A DNA stretch of 64,000 bases from Molossus alvarezi (Eukaryota; Chordata; Mammalia; Chiroptera; Molossidae): assembly GCA_037176705.1 (NCBI GenBank), contig CM073889.1:51577596-51641595 (forward strand). The letters run 5' to 3'. The notes beneath the pieces were generated by a model that ran no database searches, had not been told where the DNA came from, and saw nothing but the letters and a program-made list of their open reading frames with translations. This document shows, piece after piece, positions 21,332 to 32,070 of this stretch (within the stretch, counting starts at the first letter, position 1; every line of letters begins with the position of its first letter). The position numbers and the translations under genes were made by a program.

Positions 21332-21925
21332 CTGGCAGATTATTTTTGAATTTGGATTCTCAATTTCAGCATCCTAGCTTGACCCATGTATCATGTGACA
21401 AGAGGCCCATTAACTGAGCCACTTGACCCCAAAGTTAATATCTCTACTCCAAAAAAACTAATAATTTTTTGTCTTGGCCCAGCTTTGACCTTACCTCACC
21501 TATTCAAGCTCTTTAAGCTCTACATCCACAAAAAACGGGCATGGCAGTTGACCTACTAGGATGAGACAAAAAAGCCAATGTACAGACCTTTGCCTACCTG
21601 GCCAAACAACTGGACCCCACTGTAAAAGAATGGCCAACTTGCCTGAGGGCTCCCACAGCTGCTGCCCTCCTAAAACAGGAGAGCATAAAGCTAAACTTTG
21701 GGCAACCCACAGTAGTGTACTCCTCTTATAACCTCTCAGACCTCCTATTCCACTGGGCTGCCCAAATGCTTGCCTTATCTAGAATACAGGCCCTTTACAT
21801 AACCATTGCCTCCCCAAATGTATCTTTGGCTAAATGCCAAATACAGCCACCCTTTTACCCATCCCTCATCATGAAACCTCCCATTCCTACCTAAAATTCC
21901 TAGAATTTAAAATGCCTTTCTTGTG
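21332..21925 (+). pseudogene. pol: pol connection/RNase H-side remnant (ERV-2)
   Basis: Begins with the second target copy of the HAL1 insertion and continues pol. Blocks recognisable from gammaretroviral pol include A-Y-L-A-K-Q-L-D-P near 21590, then L-R-A-P and A-L-L-K-Q-E, and finally S-D-L-L and S-R-I-Q-A-L at 21738-21795. Stops occur, mainly before 21560. The segment ends at the L1-B 5' end. The first 200 bp are poorly conserved. Confidence 0.7.
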
Positions 21926-22400
21926 GATTCCAAACTGGTGGCAGAGTAAATGGAAGATACACAGACCGTCTCCCAGGACCAAACTAAAATTACAACGAAA
22001 ATAAAGACAAATCAACGAGAAAAAAAAAACAGAACAGCAACTTGCGAGGATCATATAACCAGGGACACGGACTCAATCCTGGTAGGATTGCAAAAGTGCG
22101 AGAGGGGGGCTGGGAGCCCACAGACAGTAGTGGCCTTAGCTATGCGCAGTGCCCTTGGGTTAATGTCCCAAGCGGCTCCACAGCACAGAGCCGGGACAAA
22201 CACTAAAATAGCCACAGACACAGACCTTGAGCTCTGGCAGAGGGAGGGTGGACGAAACAGGAACTGTATGGAAACACTCTGGATTTGGAGAAGGTTCAGA
22301 GCTTATGCTGAGTTGCAGCCATGCAGGACAGTGGCCATCTTACTCCTTCCCAGGGCTCTGGGGAGAAATAGCGGACCCTCCCTCAAAGATTGAACCCCTT

Positions 22401-22496
22401 GCCCTGGCCGGTTTGGCTCAGCAGTTAGAGCGTCAGCCTGCGGTCCTGAGAGACCCGGGTTCGGTTCCCGCCAAGGGCGCGTACCTCGGTTGCAGT
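22401..22496 (+). mobile_element. 3'-deleted SINE head in L1-B 5' UTR
   Basis: 96 bp of SINE head with A box (GGCTCAGCAGTTAGAGCG) and B box (GGTTCGGTTCC). It stops abruptly at GGTTGCAGT and continues in L1 5' UTR sequence (ACCATTCTGGGGTAGCAAC). The SINE body and the adjoining L1 leader, present in L1-J at about 43940-44110, are missing. The junction shares the bases CAGT with both parents. Confidence 0.85.
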
Positions 22497-22659
22497 ACCA
22501 TTCTGGGGTAGCAACACTAACCAGAAAAGTAAAACTTGATAGTGGTGTTTAATGAGGGTCCTCCCTTGGTTATCTAAACCCAGGAGAGAAAGCTATACAC
22601 AGCAGAACACCAAAACCCACAGGAAAAATTTGGAGGACTCCAAAGCCCACTGTGATAGC

Positions 22660-23560
22660 CAAAATAATGAAACACAGAAACAACAACCAAATGAAAAAAA
22701 CAAAAGGCCTCTACCAAGAATGAAATAAATGTGGAGCAGGTGAGCAAGTTAACAGAGCTAGAATTCAGAGCTATGATTTTGAAAAAGCTCAATAGCATGA
22801 GTAAAAACATAGAAATGTTGAAAATCAACCAATTGACAATTTAAAACCACCAACCAGAAATCAAGAATGACATATCAGACATGACACATTGGTAGGTCTA
22901 AACAGCAGAGTAGAGGAAGCTGAGGACTGGATAGGTGAATTAGAAGACAGGGTAGAAAAAATCAACCAATCAGAAAACCAAAAGGAAAAAAAGATTAAAA
23001 AACAGGAAGACAGCTTAAGAGAACTGTGAGACAATTGGAAACGTAATAATATTTACATTATAGGAGTCCTCAAAAAAGAAAAAAATGAGCAAGGGTTAGA
23101 GAATATATTTTAAAAAACAGTGACAGAAAACTTTCCTAATTTGGTGAAGGAAGAAGGCATTCCAGTTCAAGAAGCACAGAGAGCCCCAAGTAAGAAGAAC
23201 CCAAAAAGGCCCATATCATAACACATAGTAATTAAAATGCCAAAAATTAAAGACAAGGAGAGAATCCTAAAAGCCAGCAAGAGATAAGCAACAGGTTACC
23301 TACAAAGGAAACCCCATAAGGCTCTCAGCTGACTTCTCACAAGAAACACTACAGGCCAGAAGGGAATGGCACAAAGTAATCAAGGTCATAAAAAAACAAG
23401 GATCTGAATCCAAGACTACTCCACCCAGCAAGGCTATCATTCAAAATACAAGGTCAAATAAAGAGCTTCCCAGACAAAAAAAAAAAAAAAAAAAAAAAAG
23501 CTAAGGGAATATATTAGCACCAAACCAGCACTGCAAGAAATGTTAAAAGGACTGCTGTAA
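22660..23560 (+). pseudogene. ORF1: L1-B ORF1, degenerate
   Basis: Colinear with L1-C ORF1 (26275-27177) from about 22660 to the stop TAA at 23558-23560. Numerous stops and frameshifts leave no long open frame: a stop in the coiled coil, a TAA in the C-terminal domain, and a poly(A) expansion at 23478-23499. The E-N-F-P-N-L-V-K-E-E region near 23130 remains legible. Confidence 0.8.
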
Positions 23561-23605
23561 TTAGTAAAAGAAATAAGAAGAAAAATATAACCAAACTAAC
23601 CAAAA

Positions 23606-24950
23606 ATGGCAATAAATAAGTACATATCGCCCTGGCCGGTTTGGCTTAGCGGTTAGAGCGTCGGCCTGCGGTCCTGAGAGACCTGGGTTCGGTTCCCGCT
23701 AAGGGCACGTACCTCGGTTGTGGTTTGTCCCCGGCCCTGGTCGGTTGTGCGGGTGGCAGCCACTCAATGTGTCCTTTTCACATCGATGTTTCTCTCTCTC
23801 TCTCTCTCTGTTCCTCTCTCCCCCCCCCCCCCACTCTACCTGAACCAAAAATGGAAAAATGTCCTCGGGTGAGGATAAAAAAAAAAAAAAAAAAAAGTAC
23901 ATATCAATAATCACCTTAAATGTAAATGGATTGAATGCTCTGATAAAAAGACACAAACTAGCTAATTGGATAAGAAAGCATGACTCGTCTATATGTTGTT
24001 TACAAAAGACCCACCTCAAAACAAAAGACTCACATAGGTTGAACGTGAAGGGATAGAAAAAAAATCTTTAAGCCAATAGGAATGAAAAAAAAGCTGGGGT
24101 AGCAATACTCATATCTGATAGAGTTAATTTCAAAATGTAGGCTATAACTAGAGACAAAGAAGGCCATTACATAATATTGAAAGGATCCATCCAACAGGAA
24201 GATACAACCTTAATAAACATATATGCACTCAATATAAAATAACAAATATATATTAAAAATCTTCTGGAGGATTTCAAAGAAGAAATCAAAAGCAATACAA
24301 TCATAGCAGGGGACTTCAACACCTTGCTGACCCCAATGGATAGATCCTCTAGACAAAAAAATTAGCAAGGAATTAGAGACTCTAAATGAAGCACCAGACC
24401 AAATGGATTTAATAGATATCTACGGAGAATTACACCAGAAAACTACAGAATTCACATGCTTCTCAAGTGGTCATTTTCAAAGATAGACCACATGATAGTA
24501 CACAAACTAAATCTCTACAAGTTCAAGAAGATTGAAATCATATTAAGCATGTTCTCAGAGCACAATGGCATGAAACTAGAAATCAATTGCAGCAAAAACA
24601 TTTGAACACATGGAAGCTAAATAGCATGTTTTTAAACAATGAATAGCTTACTGAGGAGATCAAGGAAGAAATTAACAACTTCCTGGAAACCAATGAAAAT
24701 GAACACACAACTACACAAAATCTATGGGATGCAGCAAAAGCAATTCTGAGAGGGAAGTTCATAGCACTACAGGCCTACCTCAAGAAGCAAAAAAAAAAAA
24801 AAAAAATTTAATAGACTATCTAACCTCACAACTTAAAGAACTAAAAAGCAAGCAAAAAGGAAACCCCAAACAAGTAGAAGAAAGGAAATAATAAAGATCA
24901 GAGCAGAAATAAATGACATAGAGACCAAAAAAACAATTCAAAGGATCAAG
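23606..24950 (+). pseudogene. ORF2: L1-B ORF2 N-terminal part, broken
   Basis: Begins M-A-I-N-K-Y-I at 23606 but is interrupted after about 23 bases by a SINE. The endonuclease region continues at 23895 with L-N-V-N-G-L-N and Q-K-T-H-L (Glu changed to Lys in the Q-E-T-H motif). Many stops follow. The frame is cut by L1-C at 24950 and resumes at 31317. Confidence 0.85.
23629..23894 (+). mobile_element. tRNA-derived bat SINE, plus strand, complete
   Basis: About 266 bp: head with A box TGGCTTAGCGGTTAGAGCG and B box GGTTCGGTTCC, a GTGCGGGTGGCAGCC mid block, CT- and C-rich tracts (23790-23832), a GGAAAAATGTCCTCGGGTGA body end and an A-tail. Exact target duplications AAGTACATATC lie at 23618-23628 and 23895-23905, at the very start of L1-B ORF2. 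Confidence 0.95.
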
Positions 24951-26274
24951 AGGAGACCGGAAAAATGGCGGCGAAGTGAATGGAGGGAACCAGACCATCT
25001 CCCAAGACCAAACTGGATTTACAAGGAAAACAAAGGCAAACCTTCAGGAAAGGGCAGCGGAAGGACACCTTGGAGGACCACTTAACCAGAAACACCCACT
25101 CAGTCCTGGTAGGCTTGCGAGGACGGGAGAGGGGACCTAGAGCCCAGGGTCCCCAGCGGCCTGGGCAGGGGCCAGGGAACTAGAGGGGAAGTTAATTCCA
25201 CCACCTTTCTTCCCACCGTGCACAGCCCTGGAAACTCTGTAGCCGGCTAGGCTAGGCTAGGCTCTCCGCTGAAGCCTCACAGATTCCTGGCCCCCAGGGA
25301 ACTGGGTGGGACCAGGCAACTCCGTGGGACCGGGGAACGCAGTGGAAAGTTAATTCTACCGCCTCCCTCCCGCCGTGCAAGGCCCTGTAGCCGCTGAAGC
25401 CGCACAGACTCGCAGACCCCAGGCAACTTGGTGGGACCGGGGAACGCGGTGGAAAGTTAATTCTACCGCCTCCCTCCCCGCCGTGCACGGCCTGGAAACC
25501 CTGTTGCCCCTGAAGCCACACAGACTCGCACACCCCAGGCAACTCGGTGGGACCGGGGATCGCAGTGGAAAGTTAATTCTACCGCCTCTCTCCCCGCTGT
25601 GCACGGCCTGGAAACCCTGTTGCCCTGAAGCCGCACAGACTCGCAGACCCCAGGCAACTCGGTGGGACTGGGGAACGCGGTGGAAAGTTAATTCTACCGC
25701 CTCTCTCCCCACCTTGCACGGCCTGGAAACCCTGTTGCCCCTGAAGCCGCACAGACTCGCAGACCCCAGGGAACTCGGTGGGACCGGGGAACGCGGTGGA
25801 AAGTTAATTCTACCGCCTCCCTCCCCGCCGTGCACGGCCTGGAAACCCTGTAGCCCCTGAAGCCGCAGAGACTCGCAGACCCCAGGCAACTGGGTGGGAC
25901 CAGGGAACGTGGTGGAAAGTGAACTCTACTGTCTCCCTTCCCGCCTGCACGGCGCTGGAAACTCTGTAGCGGGCTAAACTCTCCACTGAAGCTGCACAGA
26001 CTCCTGGTCCCCAGGGAACTGGGCAGGACCAGGGAACTCGGCGGGAAATTATTCCCAACGCCTCCCTTGCCACCCTGCATGGGTCCTCCTAACGCTATAG
26101 CCTGCTAAACTCCCTGCTGGAGCCACACAGACTCCCGGAGAATAGGGGACTTGGCGGGATTAAAGTGGGTCCTCCCTGGTGCATCCAAACCCAGGAGAGG
26201 GAGCCACAAACAGCAAAACACCAACACCCACTGGGAAAACTTGGCAGACTCCAAAGCCCACTGTGATAACGAAA
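24951..26274 (+). promoter_or_regulatory. L1-C 5' UTR with homogeneous 116-bp tandem array
   Basis: The head matches the other L1s (AAATGGCGGCGAAGTGAATGG near 24964). It is followed by a tandem array. The landmark GGAAAGTTAATTCTACCGCC starts at 25344, 25451, 25567, 25682 and 25798, and a variant at 25914: spacings of 107, 116, 115, 116 and 116 bp. More diverged units flank the core (about 25184 and 26044). Tandem 5' UTR monomers act as promoter units in other mammalian L1s, such as mouse. Promoter activity here is inference. Confidence 0.8.
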
Positions 26275-27177
26275 ATGGTGAGAAACAGAAACAAAAGCCA
26301 AATGAAAGATCAAGAGACCTCTACAGAAGATGAAATAAATGAGGTGCAGTTAAGCAAGTTAACAGAACTAGAATTTAGAGCCATGATGTTGCGGAAGCTC
26401 AACAGCATGTGTAAGGACATGAGCAACATTAGTAAAGACATAGAAATGTTGAAAATAAGCCATCTGGAAATGAAAAACCAACAGGAAGAAATGAAGAATG
26501 ACATATCAGAAATGAAAAACACACTGGAAGGTCTAAAAAGCAGAGTAGGGGAAGCTGAGGACCGGATCAGTGAATTAGAAGACAGGCTAGAAGAAATCAA
26601 CCAATCAGAAAACCAAAAGGAAAAAAAGATTAAAATACAAGAAGAGAGCTTAAGAGAATTGTGGGACAACTGGAAACGTAATAATATTCGTATCATAGGA
26701 GTCCCTGAAGAAGAAGAAAGTAAGCGAGGGCTAGAGAATATATTCAAAGAAATAGTGACAGAAAACTTCCCTAATTTGGTGAAGGAAGAAGGCATTCAAG
26801 TTCAAGAAGCTCAGAGAGCCCCAAGTAAGAAGAACCCAAACAGGCCCACACCAAGACACATAGTAATCAAACTGCCAAAAATTCAAGACAAAGAGAGAAT
26901 CCTAAAAGCAGCAAGAGATAAGCAACAGGTTACCTACAAAGGAACCCCCATAAGGCTCTCAGCTGACTTCTCACAAGAAACATTACAGGCTCGAAGGGAA
27001 TGGCATGAAGTAATCAAGGTCATGAAAAACAAGGATCTGAATCCAAGACTACTCTACCCAGCAAGGCTATCGTTCAAAATAGAAGGCCAAATAAAGAGCT
27101 TCCCAGACAAAATAAGGCTAAGGGAGTACATTAGCACCAAACCAGCACTGCAAGAAATGTTAAAAGGACTGCTGTAA
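26275..27177 (+). CDS. ORF1: L1-C ORF1p, intact RNA-binding chaperone
   Basis: A 300-residue protein that coats L1 RNA as a trimer and is needed for retrotransposition. I chose the ATG at 26275 (M-V-R-N-R-N-K-S-Q): it has A at -3 and G at +4, and matches L1-A and L1-J. The frame is open upstream to a GTG at 26179, which is not a likely start. A basic N terminus is followed by a coiled coil (roughly residues 60-120), an RRM with I-R-I-I-G-V-P-E-E-E near residues 140-150, and a C-terminal domain with P-R-H-I-V-I-K-L and T-Y-K-G-T-P-I-R-L. No stops or shifts. The end is 45 bp before ORF2. Confidence 0.9.
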   Translation: MVRNRNKSQMKDQETSTEDEINEVQLSKLTELEFRAMMLRKLNSMCKDMSNISKDIEMLKISHLEMKNQQEEMKNDISEMKNTLEGLKSRVGEAEDRISELEDRLEEINQSENQKEKKIKIQEESLRELWDNWKRNNIRIIGVPEEEESKRGLENIFKEIVTENFPNLVKEEGIQVQEAQRAPSKKNPNRPTPRHIVIKLPKIQDKERILKAARDKQQVTYKGTPIRLSADFSQETLQARREWHEVIKVMKNKDLNPRLLYPARLSFKIEGQIKSFPDKIRLREYISTKPALQEMLKGLL

Positions 27178-27222
27178 TTACCAGGAGAAATGGGAAGAAA
27201 AACAGAACCACACTAAACAAAA

Positions 27223-30200
27223 ATGGCAATAAATAAGTACATATCAATAACCACCTTAAATGTAAATGGACTGAATGCTCCCATAAAAAGACACAGAGTA
27301 GCTGACTGGATAAGAAAGCAAGACTCATCTATATGCTGTTTACAAGAAACCCACCTCACAACAAAAGACTCACATAGATTGAAAGTGAAGGGATGGAAAA
27401 AAATCTTTCAAGCAAATGGAAAAGAAAAAAAAGCTGGGGTAGCAATAATGATATCTGATAAAATAGACTTCAGATTGAAGGCCATAACTAGAGACAAAGA
27501 AGCCCACTACATAATATTGAAAGGATCTATCCAACAGGAAGATATAACATTGATAAACATATATGCACCCAATATAGGAGCACCAAAATATATTAAAAAT
27601 CTTCTGGAGGACTTCCAAGGAGAAATCAATAGCAATACAATCATAACAGGGGATTTCAACACCCCGCTCACATCACTGGATAGATCCTCTAGACAAAAAA
27701 TTAGCAAGGAAACAGAGACTCTAAATGAAGCACTAGACCAAATGGATTTAATAGATATGTACAGAGAACTACACCCCAAAACTACAGAATTCACATTCTT
27801 CTCAAGTGCACATGGGACATTCTCAAAGATAGACCACATGTTAGGGCACAAACGAAGTCTGTACAAGTTCAAGAAGATTGAAATTATAACAAGCATCTTC
27901 TCAGACCACAATGGTATGAAACTAGAAATCAATTGCAAGAACATGCAAAGACATTTTAACACATGGAAGCTAAATAGAATGTTATTAAACAATGAATGGG
28001 TCACCAAGGAAATCAAGGAAGAAATAAAAAACTTCCTGGAAACCAATGAAAATGAGGACACAACAATACAAAATCTACGGGATGCAGCAAAAGCAGTTCT
28101 GAGAGGGAAGTTTATAGCACTACAGGCCTACCTCAAAAAAGAAGAAAAATCTCTAATAGACTACCTAACCTCACAACTTAAAGAACTAGAGAGTAAACAA
28201 AAAGAAAACCCCAGAGCAAGTAGAAGAAAAGAAATAGTAAGGATCAGAGCAGAAATAAACGACATAGAGACCAAAAAAACAATCCAGAGGATCAATAAAA
28301 CAAAGAGCTGGTTTTTCGAAAAGATAAACAAGATTGATGGACCCTTAGCTAGACTCACCAAGAAACAAAGAGAGAGAACCCAAATACATAAAATCAGAAA
28401 TGAAACAGGAGAGATAACAACTGACCCTACAGAAATACAAAAGATCGTTAACAACTACTATGAAAAATTATACGGCAACAAATTCGAAAATCTAGGCGAA
28501 ATGGACAAATTTCTAGAAACACATAGTCTCCCAAAATTGGATCAGATAGAGATTGAAAGCTTGAACAGACCAATAACAACAGAAGAAATTGAAGATGTAA
28601 TCAAGACTCTTCCAGCAAACAAAAGCCCAGGCCCGGATGGCTTCACAGGGGAGTTTTACCGAACATTCAAAGAAGAACTAATACCCATTCTCCTCAAACT
28701 ATTTCAAAAAATTCAAGAAGAAGGAAGACTTCCAAACTCGTTTTATGAAGCCAGCATAACTCTAATTCCAAAACCAGAAAAAGACACAACAAAGAAAGAA
28801 AACTACAGGCCAATATCCCTGATGAACATAGATGCCAAAATCCTGAACAAAATACTAGCAAATCGAATCCAGCAATACACCAGAAAAATTATCCACCATG
28901 ACCAGGTGGGATTCATCCCAGGGATGCAAGGCTGGTACAATATTCGCAAATCCATAAATGTGATACACCACATAAATAAATTGAAGAATAAAAACCACAT
29001 GATCATATCAATAGATGCCGAAAAAGCCTTTGACAAAATCCAGCATCCATTTCTGATAAAAACGCTCAGCAGTGTGGGAATAGAGGGATCATATCTCGAC
29101 ATAATAAAGGCCATATATGAAAGACCTACAGCCAACATCATACTCAATGGGCAAAAACTAAAAGCATTTCCCTTAAGAACAGGAACAAGGCAAGGATGCC
29201 CACTTTCGCCACTCCTATTTAACATAGTACTGGAAGTCTTAGCCACAGCAATCAGACAGGAAGAAAAAATAAAAGGGATCCAAATTGGAAAGGAGGAAGT
29301 GAAATTGTCATTATTTGCAGATGACATGATACTGTACATAGAAAATCCCAAAGACTCCACCAAAAGCTTACTAGACTTAATAAATGAATTTGGCAAAGTA
29401 GCAGGATACAAAATTAACGTCAAGAAATCGATGGCATTCTTATACACCAATGATGAACTCACAGAAAGAGAAACTAAGCAAACAATCCCATTTACCATTG
29501 CGGCAAAAAAATTAAGATACCTAGGAATAAACTTAACCAAAAGATAAAGGACCTATTCGCAGAAAACTACAGGTCTTTGAAAAAAGAAATAGAGCAAGAT
29601 GTAAAAAAGTGGAAGGACATACCCTGTTCATGGATTGGGAGAATTAACATCATTAAAATGTCCATATTACCCAAAGCAATCTATAGATTCAACGCAATCC
29701 CCATCAAAATACCAACGGCATACTTCAAAGAATTAGAACAATTACTTCCAAAGTTCATATGGAACCAAAAAAGGCCTCGAATAGCCACAGCAATCTTGAA
29801 AAGGAAGAACAAAGTTGGAGGGATCACAATACCAGATTTCAGGTTATACTACAAAGCCACCATAATCAAAACAGCCTGGTACTGGCACAAGAACAGGTAT
29901 ATAGACCAGTGGAACAGAATAGAGAACCCAGAAATGGACCCTAGGCAATATGCTCAATTAATATTTGACAAAGGTGGCAAGAGCATTCAGTGGAGTAAGG
30001 ACAGCCTCTTTAATAAATGGTGCTGGGAAAATTGGACAGCTACTTGCCGAAAAATGAAACTAGACCATCAACTTACACCCTACACCAAAATAAACTCAAA
30101 ATGGATAAAAGACTTAAATGTAACTCATGAATCCATAAAAATCCTAGAGGAGACTGTGGGCAACAAAATATCAGACATCATACGCAGCAGAATTTTTACT

Positions 30201-31043
30201 GACACATCACCTAAGGCAATAGAAACAAAGGAGAAAATGAACACATGGGACTACATCAAACTCAAAAGCTTCTGCACAGCGAAAGATACAATCATCAAAA
30301 CGGAAAGGCTACCCACTGTATGGGAGAGCATAATTGCCAATGATATATCAGATAAGGGGTTAATTTCCAATACATATAGAGAGCTCATACAACTCCACAA
30401 AAGGAAGACAAAGAATCCAATTAAAAAATGGGCAGAGGAACTAAATAGACACCTCTCCAAACAGGACAAACAAATGGCTAAGAGACATATGAAGAAATGT
30501 TCATCATCACTAATCATCAGAGAGATGCAAATCAAAACAACAATGAGGTATCACCTCACACCTGTCAGAATGGCCGCCATCAACAAATCATCAAACAACA
30601 AGTGTTGGCGAGGGTGTGGAGAAAAGGGGACTCTAGCACACTGTTGGTGGGAATGCAGACTGGTGCAGCCACTATGGAAAACAATATGGTGTCACCTCAA
30701 AAAATTAAAAATTGAACTCGCATTTGACCCAGTGATCCCACTTCTAGGAATATACCCTAAGAAGCCTGAAACACCAATCAGAAAGAATATATGTACCCCC
30801 ATCTTTGTAGCAGCACTATTTACAATCGCTAAGATCTGGAAACAGCCCAAGTGCCCATCAGTAGACGAATGGATTAAAAAGCTGTGGTACATATATACAA
30901 TGGAGTACTACGCAGCGGTAAGAAAGAAAGATCTCTTATCCTTTGAGACTACATGGAGGGACCTGGAAAGTATCATCCTAAGTGAAACAAGCCAAGCAGA
31001 GAAAGACAAATTTCATATGATCTCACTGATTTCTGGAATATAA
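27223..31043 (+). pseudogene. ORF2: L1-C ORF2, broken only by one missing base
   Basis: Endonuclease-reverse transcriptase of L1. The ATG at 27223 has a strong context (A at -3, G at +4). The first 774 codons are open: endonuclease motifs N-V-N-G at residues 13-16 and Q-E-T-H-L (Glu 42), then G-D-F-N and S-D-H-N, then RT with F-A-D-D (Asp 700 and 701). A stop at 29545-29547 follows. L1-A, L1-J and L1-M all have one more base in the window 29536-29546. After it the other frame is open to 31043 and includes the cysteine-rich C terminus (30603-30657). The predicted product lacks that C-terminal region. Confidence 0.93.
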
Positions 31044-31153
31044 TGAACATAACAGTTTGAGGACAATCCCCTAAGGAGTGGGGAGCTGAGAGAGGGATGA
31101 ACAACAGAACTTAAATGCATGAAGGCATGAACAGTGGACATGGACAACAATCA

Positions 31154-31198
31154 GGGGAAGGGGCAGGGAGGGAAGGGGGAGGGGGGAATCAGTGGGGG
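31154..31198 (+). other. G-rich tract in L1-C 3' UTR (G-quadruplex candidate)
   Basis: At least six runs of three to six G within about 45 bp, separated by one to four bases. A polypurine G-rich tract in this position is a common feature of mammalian L1 3' UTRs. Comparable tracts lie in L1-M (57341-57385). Folding is inferred from the pattern only. Confidence 0.7.
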
Positions 31199-31316
31199 AA
31201 AAAGGAGAATCATTTGTAACAAAAATTAATCAATAAAAAAAAAAGAAAAAAAAATAAATAAATAAAAAATTAATTTTGATGACAAAAAAAAAAAAAAAAG
31301 AAAACAAAGGATCAAG

Positions 31317-32040
31317 AAAACAAAAAGCTGGTTTTTTGAAAAGATAAACAAGATTGATGGACCCTTAGCTAGACTCACCAAGAAACAAAGAGAGAGAACC
31401 CCAATACACAAAACCAGAAATGAAAGAGGAGAAGTAACAACTGACACCACAGAAAAACAACAGATTGTTAACAACTAATATGAACAATTATATGGCAACA
31501 AATTCAATAATCTAAGTGAAATGGACAAATTTCTAGAAACACATAGTCTCCTAAACTGGACTGGGAAGAGATAGAAAACTTGAACAGACCAATAACAACA
31601 GAAGAAATTAAAGATATAATCCACACTCTCCCAGCAAACAAAAGCCCAGGCCTAGATGGCTTCAAGGGAAAATTTTGCCGAACATTCAAAGAAGAACTAA
31701 TACCCATTCTTTTCAAACTATTTCAAAAAATTAAAAAAGAAGAAAGATTTCTAAACTCATTTTATGAGGCCAGCATAATTCTAATTCCAAAACCAGAAAT
31801 AGATGTACAAAACAAAAAACAAAAAACTACAGATCAATGTCCCTGATAAACATAGATGCCAAAGTCTTGAACAAAATACTAGCAAATCGAATTCAACAAT
31901 ACATCAAAAAAATTATTCACCATGACCAAGTGGGATTTATCCCATGGATTCAAGGCTGGTAGAATATTCACAAATCAATAAATGTGGTACATCACATAAA
32001 CAAAATGAAAGATAAAAATTATATCATCATATCAATAGAT
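31317..32040 (+). mobile_element. ORF2: L1-B, right part (ORF2 RT region), ends at deletion
   Basis: Continues L1-B ORF2 after the L1-C target copy, through the P-A-N-K-S-P-G segment (near 31632-31650) to the I-S-I-D-A RT motif at 32026-32040. It then switches directly into a SINE head. The remaining half of ORF2 and the 3' UTR are missing. Open only in patches (for example 31580-31846). Confidence 0.88.
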
Positions 32041-32070
32041 GCTCTAACCATTGAGCAAACTGGCCAGGGC
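32041..32070 (-). mobile_element. 30-bp SINE head remnant at a deletion junction
   Basis: GCTCTAACCATTGAGCAAAC and the following TGGCCAGGGC are the reverse complement of the SINE 5' head (GCCCTGGCC...TTAGAGC). To the right it abuts L1-D as a normal SINE 5' end would. To the left it meets L1-B ORF2. GATGCT (32038-32043) is shared by both parents at the join. Confidence 0.85.

Larger units (their letters stand above)
7233..21925 (+). mobile_element. ERV-2: class I provirus internal region, heavily interrupted
   Basis: Plus-strand gammaretroviral internal sequence in the order primer site, leader, gag, protease, RT, RNase H/connection. Later insertions interrupt it: an L1 fragment (8536-9527), a SINE (10497-10731), a solo LTR with L1-A inside (11679-18476) and a HAL1 (18609-21331). 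Retroviral sequence resumes on the far side of each with matching target duplications. Integrase, env and the 3' LTR are absent: the element is lost where L1-B begins at about 21926. Confidence 0.8.
21926..24950 (+). mobile_element. L1-B, left part (5' UTR, ORF1, ORF2 N-terminal half)
   Basis: Starts with GGATTCCAAACTGGTGGCAGAG, the eroded form of the conserved L1 5' end, and carries a short 5' UTR without tandem array. L1-C splits it within ORF2: the 12-bp target CAAAGGATCAAG is present at 24939-24950 and again at 31305-31316. L1-B continues at 31317 and ends by deletion at 32040. Confidence 0.88.
24951..31304 (+). mobile_element. L1-C: full-length, youngest-looking L1, 6.35 kb
   Basis: Complete element: 5' UTR (24951-26274), ORF1 (26275-27177), 45-bp spacer, ORF2 (27223-31043), 3' UTR with a G-rich tract, and an A-rich tail to 31304. 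A perfect 12-bp target duplication (CAAAGGATCAAG, 24939-24950 and 31305-31316) lies in L1-B ORF2. ORF1 is open and ORF2 has a single frame break, far less damage than any other L1 here, so it is the most recent full-length insertion in the window. Confidence 0.95.

Noticed and set aside
22401..22496. tRNA gene (A and B boxes present; also in other SINE heads)
   Set aside because: The sequence is a SINE head repeated at several sites with target duplications, without a foldable complete cloverleaf or tRNA 3' end.
25356..25889. A 177-codon open frame on the minus strand (and a 161-codon one on the plus strand) through the L1-C promoter array, reminiscent of the antisense ORF0 of primate L1
   Set aside because: The minus-strand frame begins with TTG rather than ATG. 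Its sequence is a direct consequence of stop-free repeat units, and several frames are open on both strands. No evidence of a protein.
26179..26274. Upstream extension of L1-C ORF1 to 332 residues
   Set aside because: The upstream position is GTG, not ATG. The first ATG with strong context is 26275, which is conserved in L1-A and L1-J.
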